This document shows positions 56,127-64,000 of a DNA stretch of 64,000 nucleotides, piece by piece (the first letter of the stretch is position 1; every line of letters starts with the position of its first letter). The notes beneath the pieces are model-generated. The model saw nothing but the letters and a program-made list of their open reading frames with translations, was not told the origin of the DNA and did not search any database. The position numbers were made by a program, and so were the translations under genes. The DNA is from a bacterium (GTDB lineage Bacteria > SAR324 > XYD2-FULL-50-16), in assembly GCA_018829445.1 (NCBI GenBank), contig JAHJTV010000006.1, positions 141,556-205,555 of the forward strand, given 5' to 3'.

Positions 56127-57442
56127 GTACGATTGTTATTGGGCTGATTGGTATCCTGATTCTATTTGTTTTACTGGCTTTGCGGATGCAGATCGGCTTT
56201 TCCATGGCTTTAGTAGGATTTGTTGGATTTATAATCCTGAACGATTTTGAATCCGCTTTAGGCCTGATCGGCGCTGAGCCATTTGATTCCAGCAATGCCT
56301 ACCTTTTGAGCGTAATTCCTCTATTTATCCTTATGGGTCAATTTGCCACCCATTCGGGTATGGGCAAAGACGTCTACCGGATGGCTTATCGCTGGCTTGG
56401 GTTTTTGCCGGGTGGACTGGCAATGGCCACAGTGGGCGCCTGCGCTTGTTTTGCCGCCATTTCAGGATCATCCCTCGCAACGGTTGCCACCTTCGGAATG
56501 GTCTCATTGCCTGAAATGAAGAAATTCAACTATTCCGATGCCCTGGCTACAGGATGTATCGCTGCGGGAGGAACCCTGGGCATATTAATTCCACCCAGCA
56601 CGGTGTTGATTATTTATGGCATTCTCACAGAACAATCCATCAGTAACCTGTTTATCGCAGGGATTATACCGGGCCTATTGTTAAGTTTCCTCTTTATTTT
56701 TACCATCTATGTGATGTGTGTTATCAATCCCCGCTTGGGAGCAAAAGGACCTAGCTTCACTCTCAGGGAAAAGCTGGTTTCCCTGAAAGACACCTGGAGT
56801 ATACTGACTCTTTTCATCCTGGTGATGGGCGGATTGTACACGGGCTGGTTCACTCCTACAGCGGCTGCAGGGGTAGGTGCCTTTGGAGCCTTAGTCATTA
56901 TGATTGTTAAGGGAAGACTTTCCAGACAAAGCACATTGGCATCATTAAAAGACAGTTGCAAAACGACAGCTATGATTTTTGGAATTATCATTGGTGCAAC
57001 GATTTTCCAATACTTCATGACGATCAGCCTGCTCCCGGATTTTTTGGCCAATTTGGTGATCGAAATGCAGGTTCACCGGCATGTTATCATGTCTTTGATC
57101 ATCTTTTTGTTCATAATCATGGGATGTTTCATGGAAGGACTGTCGATTATGTTTCTAGCGGTACCTATTGTTTTCCCGATAGTCGAAGGGATGGGATATG
57201 ATCCCATCTGGTTTGGAATCATCATTACCCTGGTGATGGAAATGAGCCTGATTACCCCTCCGGTTGGTGTCAATGTATTTGTTTTGAACGGGGTTGCTGA
57301 AGATGTTCCCATGGAAACGATTTTCAAAGGGGTGTTTCCCTTTTGGATAGCGATGCTGGTTTGTATTATTTTGCTGATGGTTTTTCCGGACATTGTTCTT
57401 TTCCTACCTGAAACCATGGGTTATAGTGCTGGCAGTTTTTAA
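56123..57442 (+). CDS. dctM: TRAP transporter large membrane subunit
   Basis: 439 aa, about 12-13 membrane helices. DctM signatures are visible: IGFSMALVGFVGF, FILMGQFATHSGMGKD, the conserved GGTLGILIPPSTVLIIYG and LITPPVGVNVFVLNG. It carries the transport pathway for the solute delivered by DctP, using an ion gradient. It is last in dctPQM. The transporter lies between the dehydratase pair and the ketosynthases, so it may import a starter acid or be an independent insertion. Confidence 0.95.
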   Translation: MSTIVIGLIGILILFVLLALRMQIGFSMALVGFVGFIILNDFESALGLIGAEPFDSSNAYLLSVIPLFILMGQFATHSGMGKDVYRMAYRWLGFLPGGLAMATVGACACFAAISGSSLATVATFGMVSLPEMKKFNYSDALATGCIAAGGTLGILIPPSTVLIIYGILTEQSISNLFIAGIIPGLLLSFLFIFTIYVMCVINPRLGAKGPSFTLREKLVSLKDTWSILTLFILVMGGLYTGWFTPTAAAGVGAFGALVIMIVKGRLSRQSTLASLKDSCKTTAMIFGIIIGATIFQYFMTISLLPDFLANLVIEMQVHRHVIMSLIIFLFIIMGCFMEGLSIMFLAVPIVFPIVEGMGYDPIWFGIIITLVMEMSLITPPVGVNVFVLNGVAEDVPMETIFKGVFPFWIAMLVCIILLMVFPDIVLFLPETMGYSAGSF

Positions 57443-57519
57443 CCGGTATTATCTAAAGTGTTACTCGTCTGGTACAAAACTTGTTTTCTTCCTAAATCCC
57501 CTGTTTAAAGCCTTTTCCC

Positions 57520-57659
57520 CTAAATCCACCATCAACTTTGTTCCCGCCGCATTAATTTGGGGACACGTAACGAAGTTCATGTCCCCAAATTAATGCTAGA
57601 TTTGGCTTGATAAGCTTTTTAGCTTCGGTATGATGACAAAACTTGATGGTGGATTTTAG
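57520..57659. repeat. Nested palindromic element (REP/MITE-like)
   Basis: Inner perfect 17-bp inverted repeat at 57549-57565 / 57580-57596, with core GGGGACA...TGTCCCC. An outer inverted repeat of about 20 bp (around 57521-57540 / 57637-57658; AAATCCACCATCAA against TTGATGGTGGATTT) encloses it. The whole 140-bp unit could fold into a long cruciform. Such GGGGACA palindromes are commonly spread by RAYT-type transposases. Confidence 0.7.
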
Positions 57660-58098
57660 TTCCTGTCATCATTTGACCGTTTCAGCATCCAAGCTTTATT
57701 TTTTTGGTTTTTGGATTAAGAAGATCATCAAACCAAACAGAATTACCAATCTCAAAACGGAAATGGAAAAGTTGATTTCAGGTTACGCCTGGGTGAAAGG
57801 TTGAAACATTATTACGGAAGGGCTGTTTGAAGACAGCGGATGGAATAAAAACGGAAAATCGGGTGTAAACTCACTGGAATAAGCGATTTACATTGAAAAT
57901 AACATTTAGACCGGACGGGAATAATCCGCTTTCATTATTGGCTGCAATTGACAAGACAGTTGAGAATTTTACCAATAGTCCATCCATGAAACACAAGACA
58001 AAGGAACGGCAAATACGTGGTTGACACAGTAAGCAGCGTTTCATAGATTGAAACACCAATGTAAAGCTATTCCAATGGAATTAAGAATAAAGAGGAGC
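57660..58098. other. Leader region before ketosynthase genes
   Basis: About 440 bases with no supported gene. Near 57905-57930, GACCGGACGGGAATAATCC resembles the edge of the long repeat (46840 region), suggesting another decayed element end. It probably contains the promoter for the ketosynthase genes. Confidence 0.35.
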
Positions 58099-59325
58099 AT
58101 GAAAAAAAGAGTTGTTATAACCGGGTTGGGAACGGTTAATTCCATAGCTCAAAACATACCGGATTTTGTCCAGGCATTAAAAAAAGGTATCTGCGGGATT
58201 GGACCGGTCAATGTGTTTGATACGACAGGGTTTCGAACAAAAACCGGTGGAGAAGTAAGAAATTTTCGTCCCAGGGCAATGATCCCCAGGAGTTTTTCAC
58301 TGAAACGAATGTCTCGTTCTGATCGAATGGCTCTGGCAGCTAGCCTGGAAGCCTTGAGAGATGCAAAGTTGTTTCCAATCCCAACGGAATATTTGCCCGA
58401 AGTCGGCGTGATTATCGGTGGTGGAGCCGGCGGGATGCTGGAAGGAGAAGCTGTATATCAGGCTCATCTTAACAATGAACCCAAGCAGCTACGATTTTCC
58501 GCCTATTCATCCTTTTGTTGCGCTTCCTCAGCGGATCATATTTCTGCAAAGCTTGGTATCCTGGGACCCAAGACTACTATTATGACGGCTTGTTCGTCCG
58601 GCGCAACGGCCTTGGGATATGCAAAGGACCTTATCCAGGATGGTGCTGCAAAAATAATAATTACTGGAGGCACCGAACCACTTTCGAGAATTACCTATGG
58701 AGCCTTTAATGCCCTTAAGGCCGTAGATCCGGAATACTGTAAGCCTTTTGCCGCGAATCGACAGGGAATGTCACTGGGAGAAGGTTCCGGAATCATGATC
58801 CTGGAAGATCTTGAGTTTGCGAAACAAAGAAATGCGCCTATCTATGGTGAGATTTTAGGCTATGGTATCAGTTGTGACTCGCATCATATGACGGCTCCGG
58901 ATCCGCAAGCTTCCGGTGCAGTGCGTTGTATGCAAGCCGCCTTAAAAGATGCCAATGTCGACCGTGCAGAAATTGATTATATCAATGCCCATGGTACGGC
59001 TACTCCGGCAAATGATGTTACGGAAACAAAAGCCATTAAAGCGGTATTCGGAGATAGAGCCTACAAAATACCGGTGAGTTCAACAAAATCAATGACCGGT
59101 CATACCCTGGGGGCTGCTGGTGCAATAGAGGCCGTAGCTTGTATTACGGCAATCACGGAAAGCTTCATTCCTCCAACTATACACCATTCAGAGCCGGATC
59201 CGGATTGTGACCTGGATTATGTGAGCAGCGGTTCAAGAGATCAAGAATTACAAATTGTTATGTCCAACTCTTTCGCATTCGGCGGTAATAACACTTCACT
59301 TGTTTTAGGGAAGTTCACAAAATAG
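58099..59325 (+). CDS. Beta-ketoacyl synthase (KS, FabF/KSalpha-like), active
   Basis: 408 aa from ATG 58099 (AGAGGAGC upstream; a longer frame from 58048 lacks support). Thiolase-fold ketosynthase, full length. Catalytic Cys165 in MTACSSGATALG, His298 in NAHGTATPANDVTE, Lys330 in SSTKS and His335 in MTGHTLGAAGAIEA are all present, so decarboxylative Claisen condensation is expected. It extends an acyl chain on an ACP. The next gene, 12 bases on, is a paralogue without these residues, which is the KSalpha-KSbeta layout of type II polyketide and aryl polyene systems. It could also be a plain FabF paralogue, but the pairing argues otherwise. Confidence 0.92.
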   Translation: MKKRVVITGLGTVNSIAQNIPDFVQALKKGICGIGPVNVFDTTGFRTKTGGEVRNFRPRAMIPRSFSLKRMSRSDRMALAASLEALRDAKLFPIPTEYLPEVGVIIGGGAGGMLEGEAVYQAHLNNEPKQLRFSAYSSFCCASSADHISAKLGILGPKTTIMTACSSGATALGYAKDLIQDGAAKIIITGGTEPLSRITYGAFNALKAVDPEYCKPFAANRQGMSLGEGSGIMILEDLEFAKQRNAPIYGEILGYGISCDSHHMTAPDPQASGAVRCMQAALKDANVDRAEIDYINAHGTATPANDVTETKAIKAVFGDRAYKIPVSSTKSMTGHTLGAAGAIEAVACITAITESFIPPTIHHSEPDPDCDLDYVSSGSRDQELQIVMSNSFAFGGNNTSLVLGKFTK

Positions 59326-59337
59326 GGGTGTCAGTAA

Positions 59338-60573
59338 ATGAATAGTGTCTTGTCATCTCAGGAAAGAATTGTTGTATCCGGAATTGGGATGATTACTCCT
59401 TTTGGTTCGGATAAGAACACGTTTTTTGAAAAGCTTTGTGAGGGTGAATCCGGTATCGCGCCAATCTCTGAGTTTGATACTTCCAGGTTTTCATCCCATC
59501 TGGCTGCGGAAGTCAAAGATTTTAACCCCAGAGATTTTCTAAATGTGCGAAATATAAGACGCATGGACAAACTCTCCATGATGGTTGCTGCTTCAGCACG
59601 GCTTGCCAAGGATGACACCGGTTTGGAAATAGATGAAACCAACCGGGATCGGGTGGGAATCATTCTGGGAACTAGTTATGGTGGTACCGATATAGCTGCG
59701 CTATTTGGCAAATCCTTATTTGCCGATGGTCCCCAATATGCAAATCCGTTTTTAGTCCCGAATACGGTGATGAATGCACCTGCCGGGCATACGTCCATTG
59801 AGCTGAAGTTCAGAGGGGTCAATTCAACCATAAACCATCGGGAAGCTTCGGCTGAAACCGCTATTGCTTATGCTGCTTCAGAATTGAAACGCGGAAGAGC
59901 GGACATCCTGTTTTGCGGCGGCGCAGATATCTTATCGCCCTTCTTCTTTGAAATTCTGAGTAATTTCAAAGCACTTTCACCCGTTGACGGACAAACAGAA
60001 AAGAGTAAACCCTTTGATGCGATGCGGAATGGGCCGGTGGCAGGAGAAGGCGCCGGGATTTTGTGTATGGAAACCCTGGCACATGCTGAATCCAGGGGAG
60101 CCAATCCATATTGTGAAATTGTTGGTTGGGGCATGAGTTCATCGCCGGCTCCTCCCAATGATTGGCCTGAAGATCCTCAAGGACCAATATTGGCCATCAG
60201 AAGAGCCCTTGAATCCGCCGGGATTGAACCAGGCGAGATTGATTACATTAGTGCTTCAGCAAATGGAGGTCGGAAACTGGATGCTCTTGAAGGTCAAGCG
60301 ATCTCAGAAGTATTTGGAAACGCGGAAAAGAGTCCTTTTGTATCCACCATAAAAGGTGCTGTGGGAGAGAGTTTTTCATCCGGAGGCATCCGCTCGGCAT
60401 GCATGGCACAGTCTATTCAAACCGGATGTATCCCACCCATCCTGGGTTTGGAAAAACCAATGCTACCTTTAAAGTTTGTTAAAACGAAAGCTGATGTTTC
60501 AATCAAATATGGATTGATAAATGGCTTCTCTTCGGGAGGGACTTTTACAACACTGATTTTCAAGAAGATATAA
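59338..60573 (+). CDS. Ketosynthase homologue without catalytic residues (chain-length-factor-like, KSbeta)
   Basis: 411 aa with the same fold as its neighbour but with the active site dismantled. The nucleophile position is Glu169 (INHREASAETAIAYA), the first His becomes Ser (YISASANGG, about 307) and the second becomes Glu344 (GAVGESFSSGG). The Lys (STIKG, about 339) is kept. Loss of Cys with a retained fold is typical of chain-length factors, which dimerise with the active KS and set chain length. Most CLFs have Gln at the Cys site; Glu is less common. Twelve bases separate it from the KS gene. Confidence 0.88.
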   Translation: MNSVLSSQERIVVSGIGMITPFGSDKNTFFEKLCEGESGIAPISEFDTSRFSSHLAAEVKDFNPRDFLNVRNIRRMDKLSMMVAASARLAKDDTGLEIDETNRDRVGIILGTSYGGTDIAALFGKSLFADGPQYANPFLVPNTVMNAPAGHTSIELKFRGVNSTINHREASAETAIAYAASELKRGRADILFCGGADILSPFFFEILSNFKALSPVDGQTEKSKPFDAMRNGPVAGEGAGILCMETLAHAESRGANPYCEIVGWGMSSSPAPPNDWPEDPQGPILAIRRALESAGIEPGEIDYISASANGGRKLDALEGQAISEVFGNAEKSPFVSTIKGAVGESFSSGGIRSACMAQSIQTGCIPPILGLEKPMLPLKFVKTKADVSIKYGLINGFSSGGTFTTLIFKKI

Positions 60574-60591
60574 AGTTGATCGGGAGTAATT

Positions 60592-62103
60592 ATGATGATT
60601 GTTGGCGATTGGGTGTATAAGCGAGCCAAATCTTATCCTGAACGCCCCTTTGTAAAACAGGCGAATATTCAATACAACAATAAACAATTTAATGAGCGTG
60701 TTAACAAAACTGCCCACGCATTAATGGATCTCGGCCTTAGACAAGGTGATCGCGCCAGCGTTCTCATGGTCAATTCCAGCGAGTTTATCGAGGTTTTCTT
60801 TGCCTGTGCAAAAACAGGTATCATAATGGTGCCGCTCAATATCAATCTGGCGCTGCCTGAATTGAACTTTATCTTAAATGACTGCCAACCGCAGGTTTTT
60901 ATCTATTCTTCCGGCCTCCGTGATAAAGTAAATGAACTGCCGTTTAAAGAAATTGGTATTAAGCATCTTTTGACCGATAGGGGGGATTCTTCCTCGCTAC
61001 AGGAAGTGATAGCTGCTTGCCCTGTCAGTGAGCCGCCGACGGAAAAAGAACTACTTCCGGATTCACCATTATTAATAATGTATACTTCAGGAACCGCCGG
61101 AGATCCAAAAGGTGCCGTGCTTACGCACATGAATTTCCTTTTTGGGGCGATTCATTCTTTAATAGGATATAATATTGGCTATACCTGTAAATCATTAGTG
61201 GTTGCGCCTTTATATCATATTGGGGCGTTGGCTGCTTCGGTTACTCCGGTTATTTACGCCGGAGGTTCCATTATTATCCAGAGTTTTGATAATCCCTCAA
61301 AAATTGTACAGATTATCGAAACCGAAAAAGTAAACTATATGTTTGCAGTTCCGGTTATGTTTGAGTTGATGGCTCAATCAAGCGCCTGGCAAAAAGCAGA
61401 CTTCTCGCATATCCATTGTTTCATTAGCGGCGGAGCGCCTATACCGGTACCCTTACTGAAAAAATACCAGGAAGAAAAAGGCATAAGATTCACGCAAGGC
61501 TATGGTATGACCGAAACGTTGCGGTTGACTTCACTGGATCTTGAGGATGCTATTAGAAAGCCGGGTTCTGTGGGGAAAGAAGAATTTCACACAGAACTGC
61601 GAATCGTAGATGATCACAGCGCTGATGTTGCTGTCGGAGAAACCGGAGAAGTTGTTGTTAAGGGGCCGACTGTATTCAAGGAATACTGGAACAAACCAGC
61701 CGAAACAAGGAGATCTTTCAAGGAAGGATGGTTTTATACCGGAGACCTGGCGCGCAGAGACGATGAGGGTTATGTCTATATAGTCGGCAGAAAAATCGAT
61801 TTAATTATTTCCTCAGGAAAAAACATCTATCCTCAAGAAGTGGAGCGAGCAATTCTCTCGTATCCGAAAATAAAAACCGTTGCTGTAGTAGGGATGCCTG
61901 ATCCCAAAAGAGGAGAAGTCGTGGCTGCATTTATTGTCCTGAAACCGGATGAGACTATCGGCGAGGGTGATCTATTTCATTTCCTGCAAGGCAAAATCGC
62001 CACATATAAAATTCCTAAGCATGCAATTCTTGTAAATAAACTTCCGCAAAATGGTGCCGGAAAAATATTAAAACGCGAACTCAGAAAACAATTAGGATCG
62101 TAA
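60592..62103 (+). CDS. ANL-superfamily acyl/aryl-CoA or -ACP ligase
   Basis: 503 aa. The AMP-binding core motif is MYTSGTAGDPKGAVLTH. Others are A5 TQGYGMTET, A7/A8 GWFYTGDLARRDDEG then VGRKIDLIISSGKNIYP, and the C-terminal catalytic Lys in NGAGKILKREL. It activates a carboxylic acid to an acyl-adenylate and then a thioester. It is followed one base later by the Fe-S protein gene and then the lyase. With an aromatic lyase present, a cinnamic- or coumaric-type acid is a plausible substrate, but the pocket cannot be read by eye. GGGAG precedes the ATG-ATG start. Confidence 0.9.
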   Translation: MMIVGDWVYKRAKSYPERPFVKQANIQYNNKQFNERVNKTAHALMDLGLRQGDRASVLMVNSSEFIEVFFACAKTGIIMVPLNINLALPELNFILNDCQPQVFIYSSGLRDKVNELPFKEIGIKHLLTDRGDSSSLQEVIAACPVSEPPTEKELLPDSPLLIMYTSGTAGDPKGAVLTHMNFLFGAIHSLIGYNIGYTCKSLVVAPLYHIGALAASVTPVIYAGGSIIIQSFDNPSKIVQIIETEKVNYMFAVPVMFELMAQSSAWQKADFSHIHCFISGGAPIPVPLLKKYQEEKGIRFTQGYGMTETLRLTSLDLEDAIRKPGSVGKEEFHTELRIVDDHSADVAVGETGEVVVKGPTVFKEYWNKPAETRRSFKEGWFYTGDLARRDDEGYVYIVGRKIDLIISSGKNIYPQEVERAILSYPKIKTVAVVGMPDPKRGEVVAAFIVLKPDETIGEGDLFHFLQGKIATYKIPKHAILVNKLPQNGAGKILKRELRKQLGS

Positions 62104-62104
62104 A

Positions 62105-62923
62105 ATGCCAAGTCCCGATTTAAAAAAAGAGACTAAAGCTTATGCCCTTCAGCAAGGTGTAGACCTGATCGGATTTGTTTCCGCAGAGCACTTAAATGAG
62201 GTAACCCCCACCAGATATAAACCGTCGCGTTTATGGCCGGAAGCCAAAACAGTCATTTCCATCGGAAAACGTTTGCTGATGGGAGCCGTTGCAGTCGGAA
62301 CAGGAGAAATGGTGCAAAATGCCCGCTGGGTAGCCTGGCGAACGAATGAATACCTAAACAGCAGAGCCATGGAAATAGCCCATTTTCTAGAACGACAAGG
62401 TGCTAGAGCATTTCCCATGTCAAATGGAACAATGGTCGATCCGGATTTTACAAATTTGGGTATTTACGGTGAGCTTTCTCACAGGCATGTGGCTGCGGAA
62501 GCAGGTCTTGGAACAATCGGTGTGCCCACCTATATTGTGACGCCACAATTTGGTCCACGCATTTATTTTAATACGATTTTAACAGACGCGGAACTGGAAC
62601 CTGATCCCAAACTCGATTTTGATCCCTGCGGGGATGGCTGCAACAAGTGTGTTAAGGCATGTCCAAACGGTGCCATTAGTAGGGGGCGAAAGCTCATCAA
62701 GAAACGCCTATGCATCCCATCAGCCATGCCTCATGGTGTCAGAGTCCTGCAAGAGTATATTCGAAAAATAATGGAAGAGAAAGATCCGGAAGAGCGAATA
62801 AAACTACTGGAAGATTTTGATTTTGCGAGATTGCATCGCGCCACAGTACAGGGAGTAGGAACCATCGCCGGTTGTTTTCATTGTTTGGCGGCCTGTCCCA
62901 TCGGAAGGAATCAGGTTACATAA
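62105..62923 (+). CDS. QueG-like 4Fe-4S double-cluster protein
   Basis: 272 aa related to epoxyqueuosine reductase and reductive-dehalogenase-type iron-sulfur proteins. The N-terminal region (about 1-175) has GVDLIGFVSAE and AKTVISIGKRL. Two ferredoxin-type clusters lie near the end: CGDGCNKCVKACPNGAI (about 178-195) and CFHCLAACPIG (about 256-266). It starts one base after the ligase stop. It is shorter than canonical QueG (~350-380 aa) and lacks the C-terminal HEAT repeat. An electron-transfer or reductive step in the pathway is possible. A small-molecule or cobalamin-dependent reductase role is inferred. Confidence 0.78.
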   Translation: MPSPDLKKETKAYALQQGVDLIGFVSAEHLNEVTPTRYKPSRLWPEAKTVISIGKRLLMGAVAVGTGEMVQNARWVAWRTNEYLNSRAMEIAHFLERQGARAFPMSNGTMVDPDFTNLGIYGELSHRHVAAEAGLGTIGVPTYIVTPQFGPRIYFNTILTDAELEPDPKLDFDPCGDGCNKCVKACPNGAISRGRKLIKKRLCIPSAMPHGVRVLQEYIRKIMEEKDPEERIKLLEDFDFARLHRATVQGVGTIAGCFHCLAACPIGRNQVT

Positions 62924-62938
62924 TGGAAGGAAAAAGTC

Positions 62939-64000
62939 ATGAAAAATAGCTCAATCACCATCTCTGACCGAGATGTTCAATTGGAAGAACTAATCCAAGT
63001 AGCTCTGGAAGGAGTCCCGGTTGATCTATCCTCCGATAAAGAGTGGAATGAAAAACTGACCCTCGGTCGCAAGTGCTTAGAGCAATCGTTAACTTCGGGA
63101 GAAAAAATCTACGGTGTATCAACCGGTGTTGGACATGATGCAAAAAGAGCAATTGACTCCGATCACACAACCGAATTTGCTTATCAGATAATCAGACAAC
63201 ATGGTTGTGGAGTGGGGGAACCGTTTTCTGAACAAGAGGGGCGTGCCATCGTTTTTACCCGCCTGGTAAGTCTTGCCAAAGGTTACTCGGCTGTTCGCAA
63301 AGAATTACTGAAGGCTCTTTGCGATTTGTTAAACGAAAATGTAATTCCAGTCATACCGTCGATAGGCTCAGTTGGCGCTTCCGGAGATCTCACACCCCTA
63401 TCCTACATTGCGGCTGTTTTGCTGGGAGAAAGAGAAGTTTACTATAAAGGTAAAATTGTGGATGCCAAAGAAGCTCTGCAAAACGTTGGTTTACCTCTGC
63501 ATTGCTTTGTACCAAAAGAGTCATTGGCTATTATGAATGGAACTGCAGTAATGACAGCCATTGGGGCTTTAACTGCAAACCGTTTTGAGTCAACGCTGAT
63601 TACCTGTGAAAAAGCTACCGCCCTTTTTGCTGAAATCATGTATAGCCGGTCGCTGGCCTTTCATCCCACGGCCCACCGGCTAAAGCATCATCCTGGTCAA
63701 ATTGCCTCGGCAGAAGCAATTCGAACAGCTTTGGATGGAAGTCAATTGATTGATAGTGGAAAAGAAACAGTTGGAATTATACAGGACCCCTACTCTATCC
63801 GCTGTGCACCCCATGTAATCGGCGCTGCCCGTGATGCTCTTACCTGGGCAGCACAACTCCTTCAAAGGGAATTAAACAGCGTAAACGATAATCCGATTAT
63901 TGACCCATACGAAGGAAAGACCATTTATGCCGGGAATTTTTATGGGGGACATGTAGCTTTGGCAATGGATTTATTAAAAACAGCAGCAGCTTCTGTCGCT
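62939..64000 (+). CDS. MIO-type aromatic amino acid ammonia-lyase, partial (runs off the window)
   Basis: 354 codons with no stop at the window edge; start ATG at 62939 with GGAAGG upstream. HAL/PAL/TAL family, which eliminates ammonia from His, Phe or Tyr. The triad that forms the MIO cofactor is Ala-Ser-Gly at 147-149 (SVGASGDLTPL). A catalytic Tyr is at 58 (IYGVSTGVG). The selectivity pair is Gln87-His88 (RQHGCGVG), and further on it has SVNDNPI and the loop GNFYGGHVA. The Gln-His pair is close to the Ser-His of histidine lyases and flexirubin-type lyases, while GNFYGGH resembles tyrosine/phenylalanine lyases and aminomutases. The substrate is therefore unsettled. The C-terminal part lies outside. 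Confidence 0.9.
   Translation, partial: MKNSSITISDRDVQLEELIQVALEGVPVDLSSDKEWNEKLTLGRKCLEQSLTSGEKIYGVSTGVGHDAKRAIDSDHTTEFAYQIIRQHGCGVGEPFSEQEGRAIVFTRLVSLAKGYSAVRKELLKALCDLLNENVIPVIPSIGSVGASGDLTPLSYIAAVLLGEREVYYKGKIVDAKEALQNVGLPLHCFVPKESLAIMNGTAVMTAIGALTANRFESTLITCEKATALFAEIMYSRSLAFHPTAHRLKHHPGQIASAEAIRTALDGSQLIDSGKETVGIIQDPYSIRCAPHVIGAARDALTWAAQLLQRELNSVNDNPIIDPYEGKTIYAGNFYGGHVALAMDLLKTAAASVA

Noticed and set aside
1..64000. CRISPR array or intact tRNA/rRNA genes
   Set aside because: No regularly spaced short repeats and no complete tRNA or rRNA signature seen on either strand.

Overview
The window is a 64 kb piece of a bacterial chromosome with low to moderate GC (estimated by eye). The organism is Gram-negative, with an RND/TolC efflux system, a lipoprotein and outer-membrane protein fragments. 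It is flagellated and chemotactic (flagellin, FliS, FliD, a chemoreceptor) and divides with FtsA/FtsZ. Gene content (TRAP transporter, QueG-like Fe-S protein, B12-type radical SAM protein, CGGC protein, sensors with a Cys-rich tail) fits a deltaproteobacterium-like or related candidate lineage. I cannot place it more precisely from sequence alone.

Positions 1-19.9 kb are conserved housekeeping DNA. On the minus strand lie sucC-sucD with a clear terminator, and hemW behind a Gln-rich exported coiled-coil protein. On the plus strand lie a double-SPOR lipoprotein, ftsA-ftsZ, two FHA-domain membrane proteins, argJ, pdxB, a RodZ-like protein, a GlmU-like nucleotidyltransferase, glmS and a HAD phosphatase. 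This stretch covers division, cell shape and amino-sugar supply. Positions 19.9-26.3 kb are a minus-strand flagellar-filament block: fliD, fliS, a 64-aa unknown protein and flagellin. Two near-consensus sigma-28 promoters lie upstream of fliD. A 21-codon ORF copies the flagellin N-terminus.

Positions 26.6-34.2 kb are a decayed accessory zone. It holds a broken AAA/DUF4143 ATPase, a broken IS110 transposase whose two halves are joined by a perfect A_AAA_AAG -1 slippery site, a CGGC protein, a stray 3' fragment of infB (IF-2), an MCP, the first copy of a ~0.5 kb repeat and a second IS110 remnant. Positions 34.2-43.1 kb hold a sensor kinase/response regulator pair divergent from a complete tripartite RND efflux operon. 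Positions 43.1-53.1 kb again mix live genes with debris. The live genes are an alpha/beta hydrolase, a solute-binding protein with a kinase-less membrane sensor, and a radical SAM protein interrupted by one TGA. The debris is a CrtI-like C-terminus, a GNAT N-terminus, an outer-membrane protein end, integrase-type transposase pieces, an ssrA/tRNA-like 3' end and the second copy of the long repeat.

Positions 53.3-64 kb (running off the edge) are the most interesting region. In order they carry two MaoC/HadA-HadB-like dehydratase genes, a complete TRAP transporter, a palindromic element, a ketosynthase with full Cys-His-Lys-His machinery, a second ketosynthase homologue that has lost the Cys and both His (chain-length-factor-like), an acyl-CoA ligase, a QueG-like Fe-S protein and an MIO-type aromatic amino acid lyase. 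A lyase, ligase, KS/CLF pair and dehydratases together suggest an aryl-primed type II polyketide or fatty-acid-like pathway, of aryl-polyene or flexirubin logic. The acyl carrier protein and ketoreductase would have to lie beyond the window.
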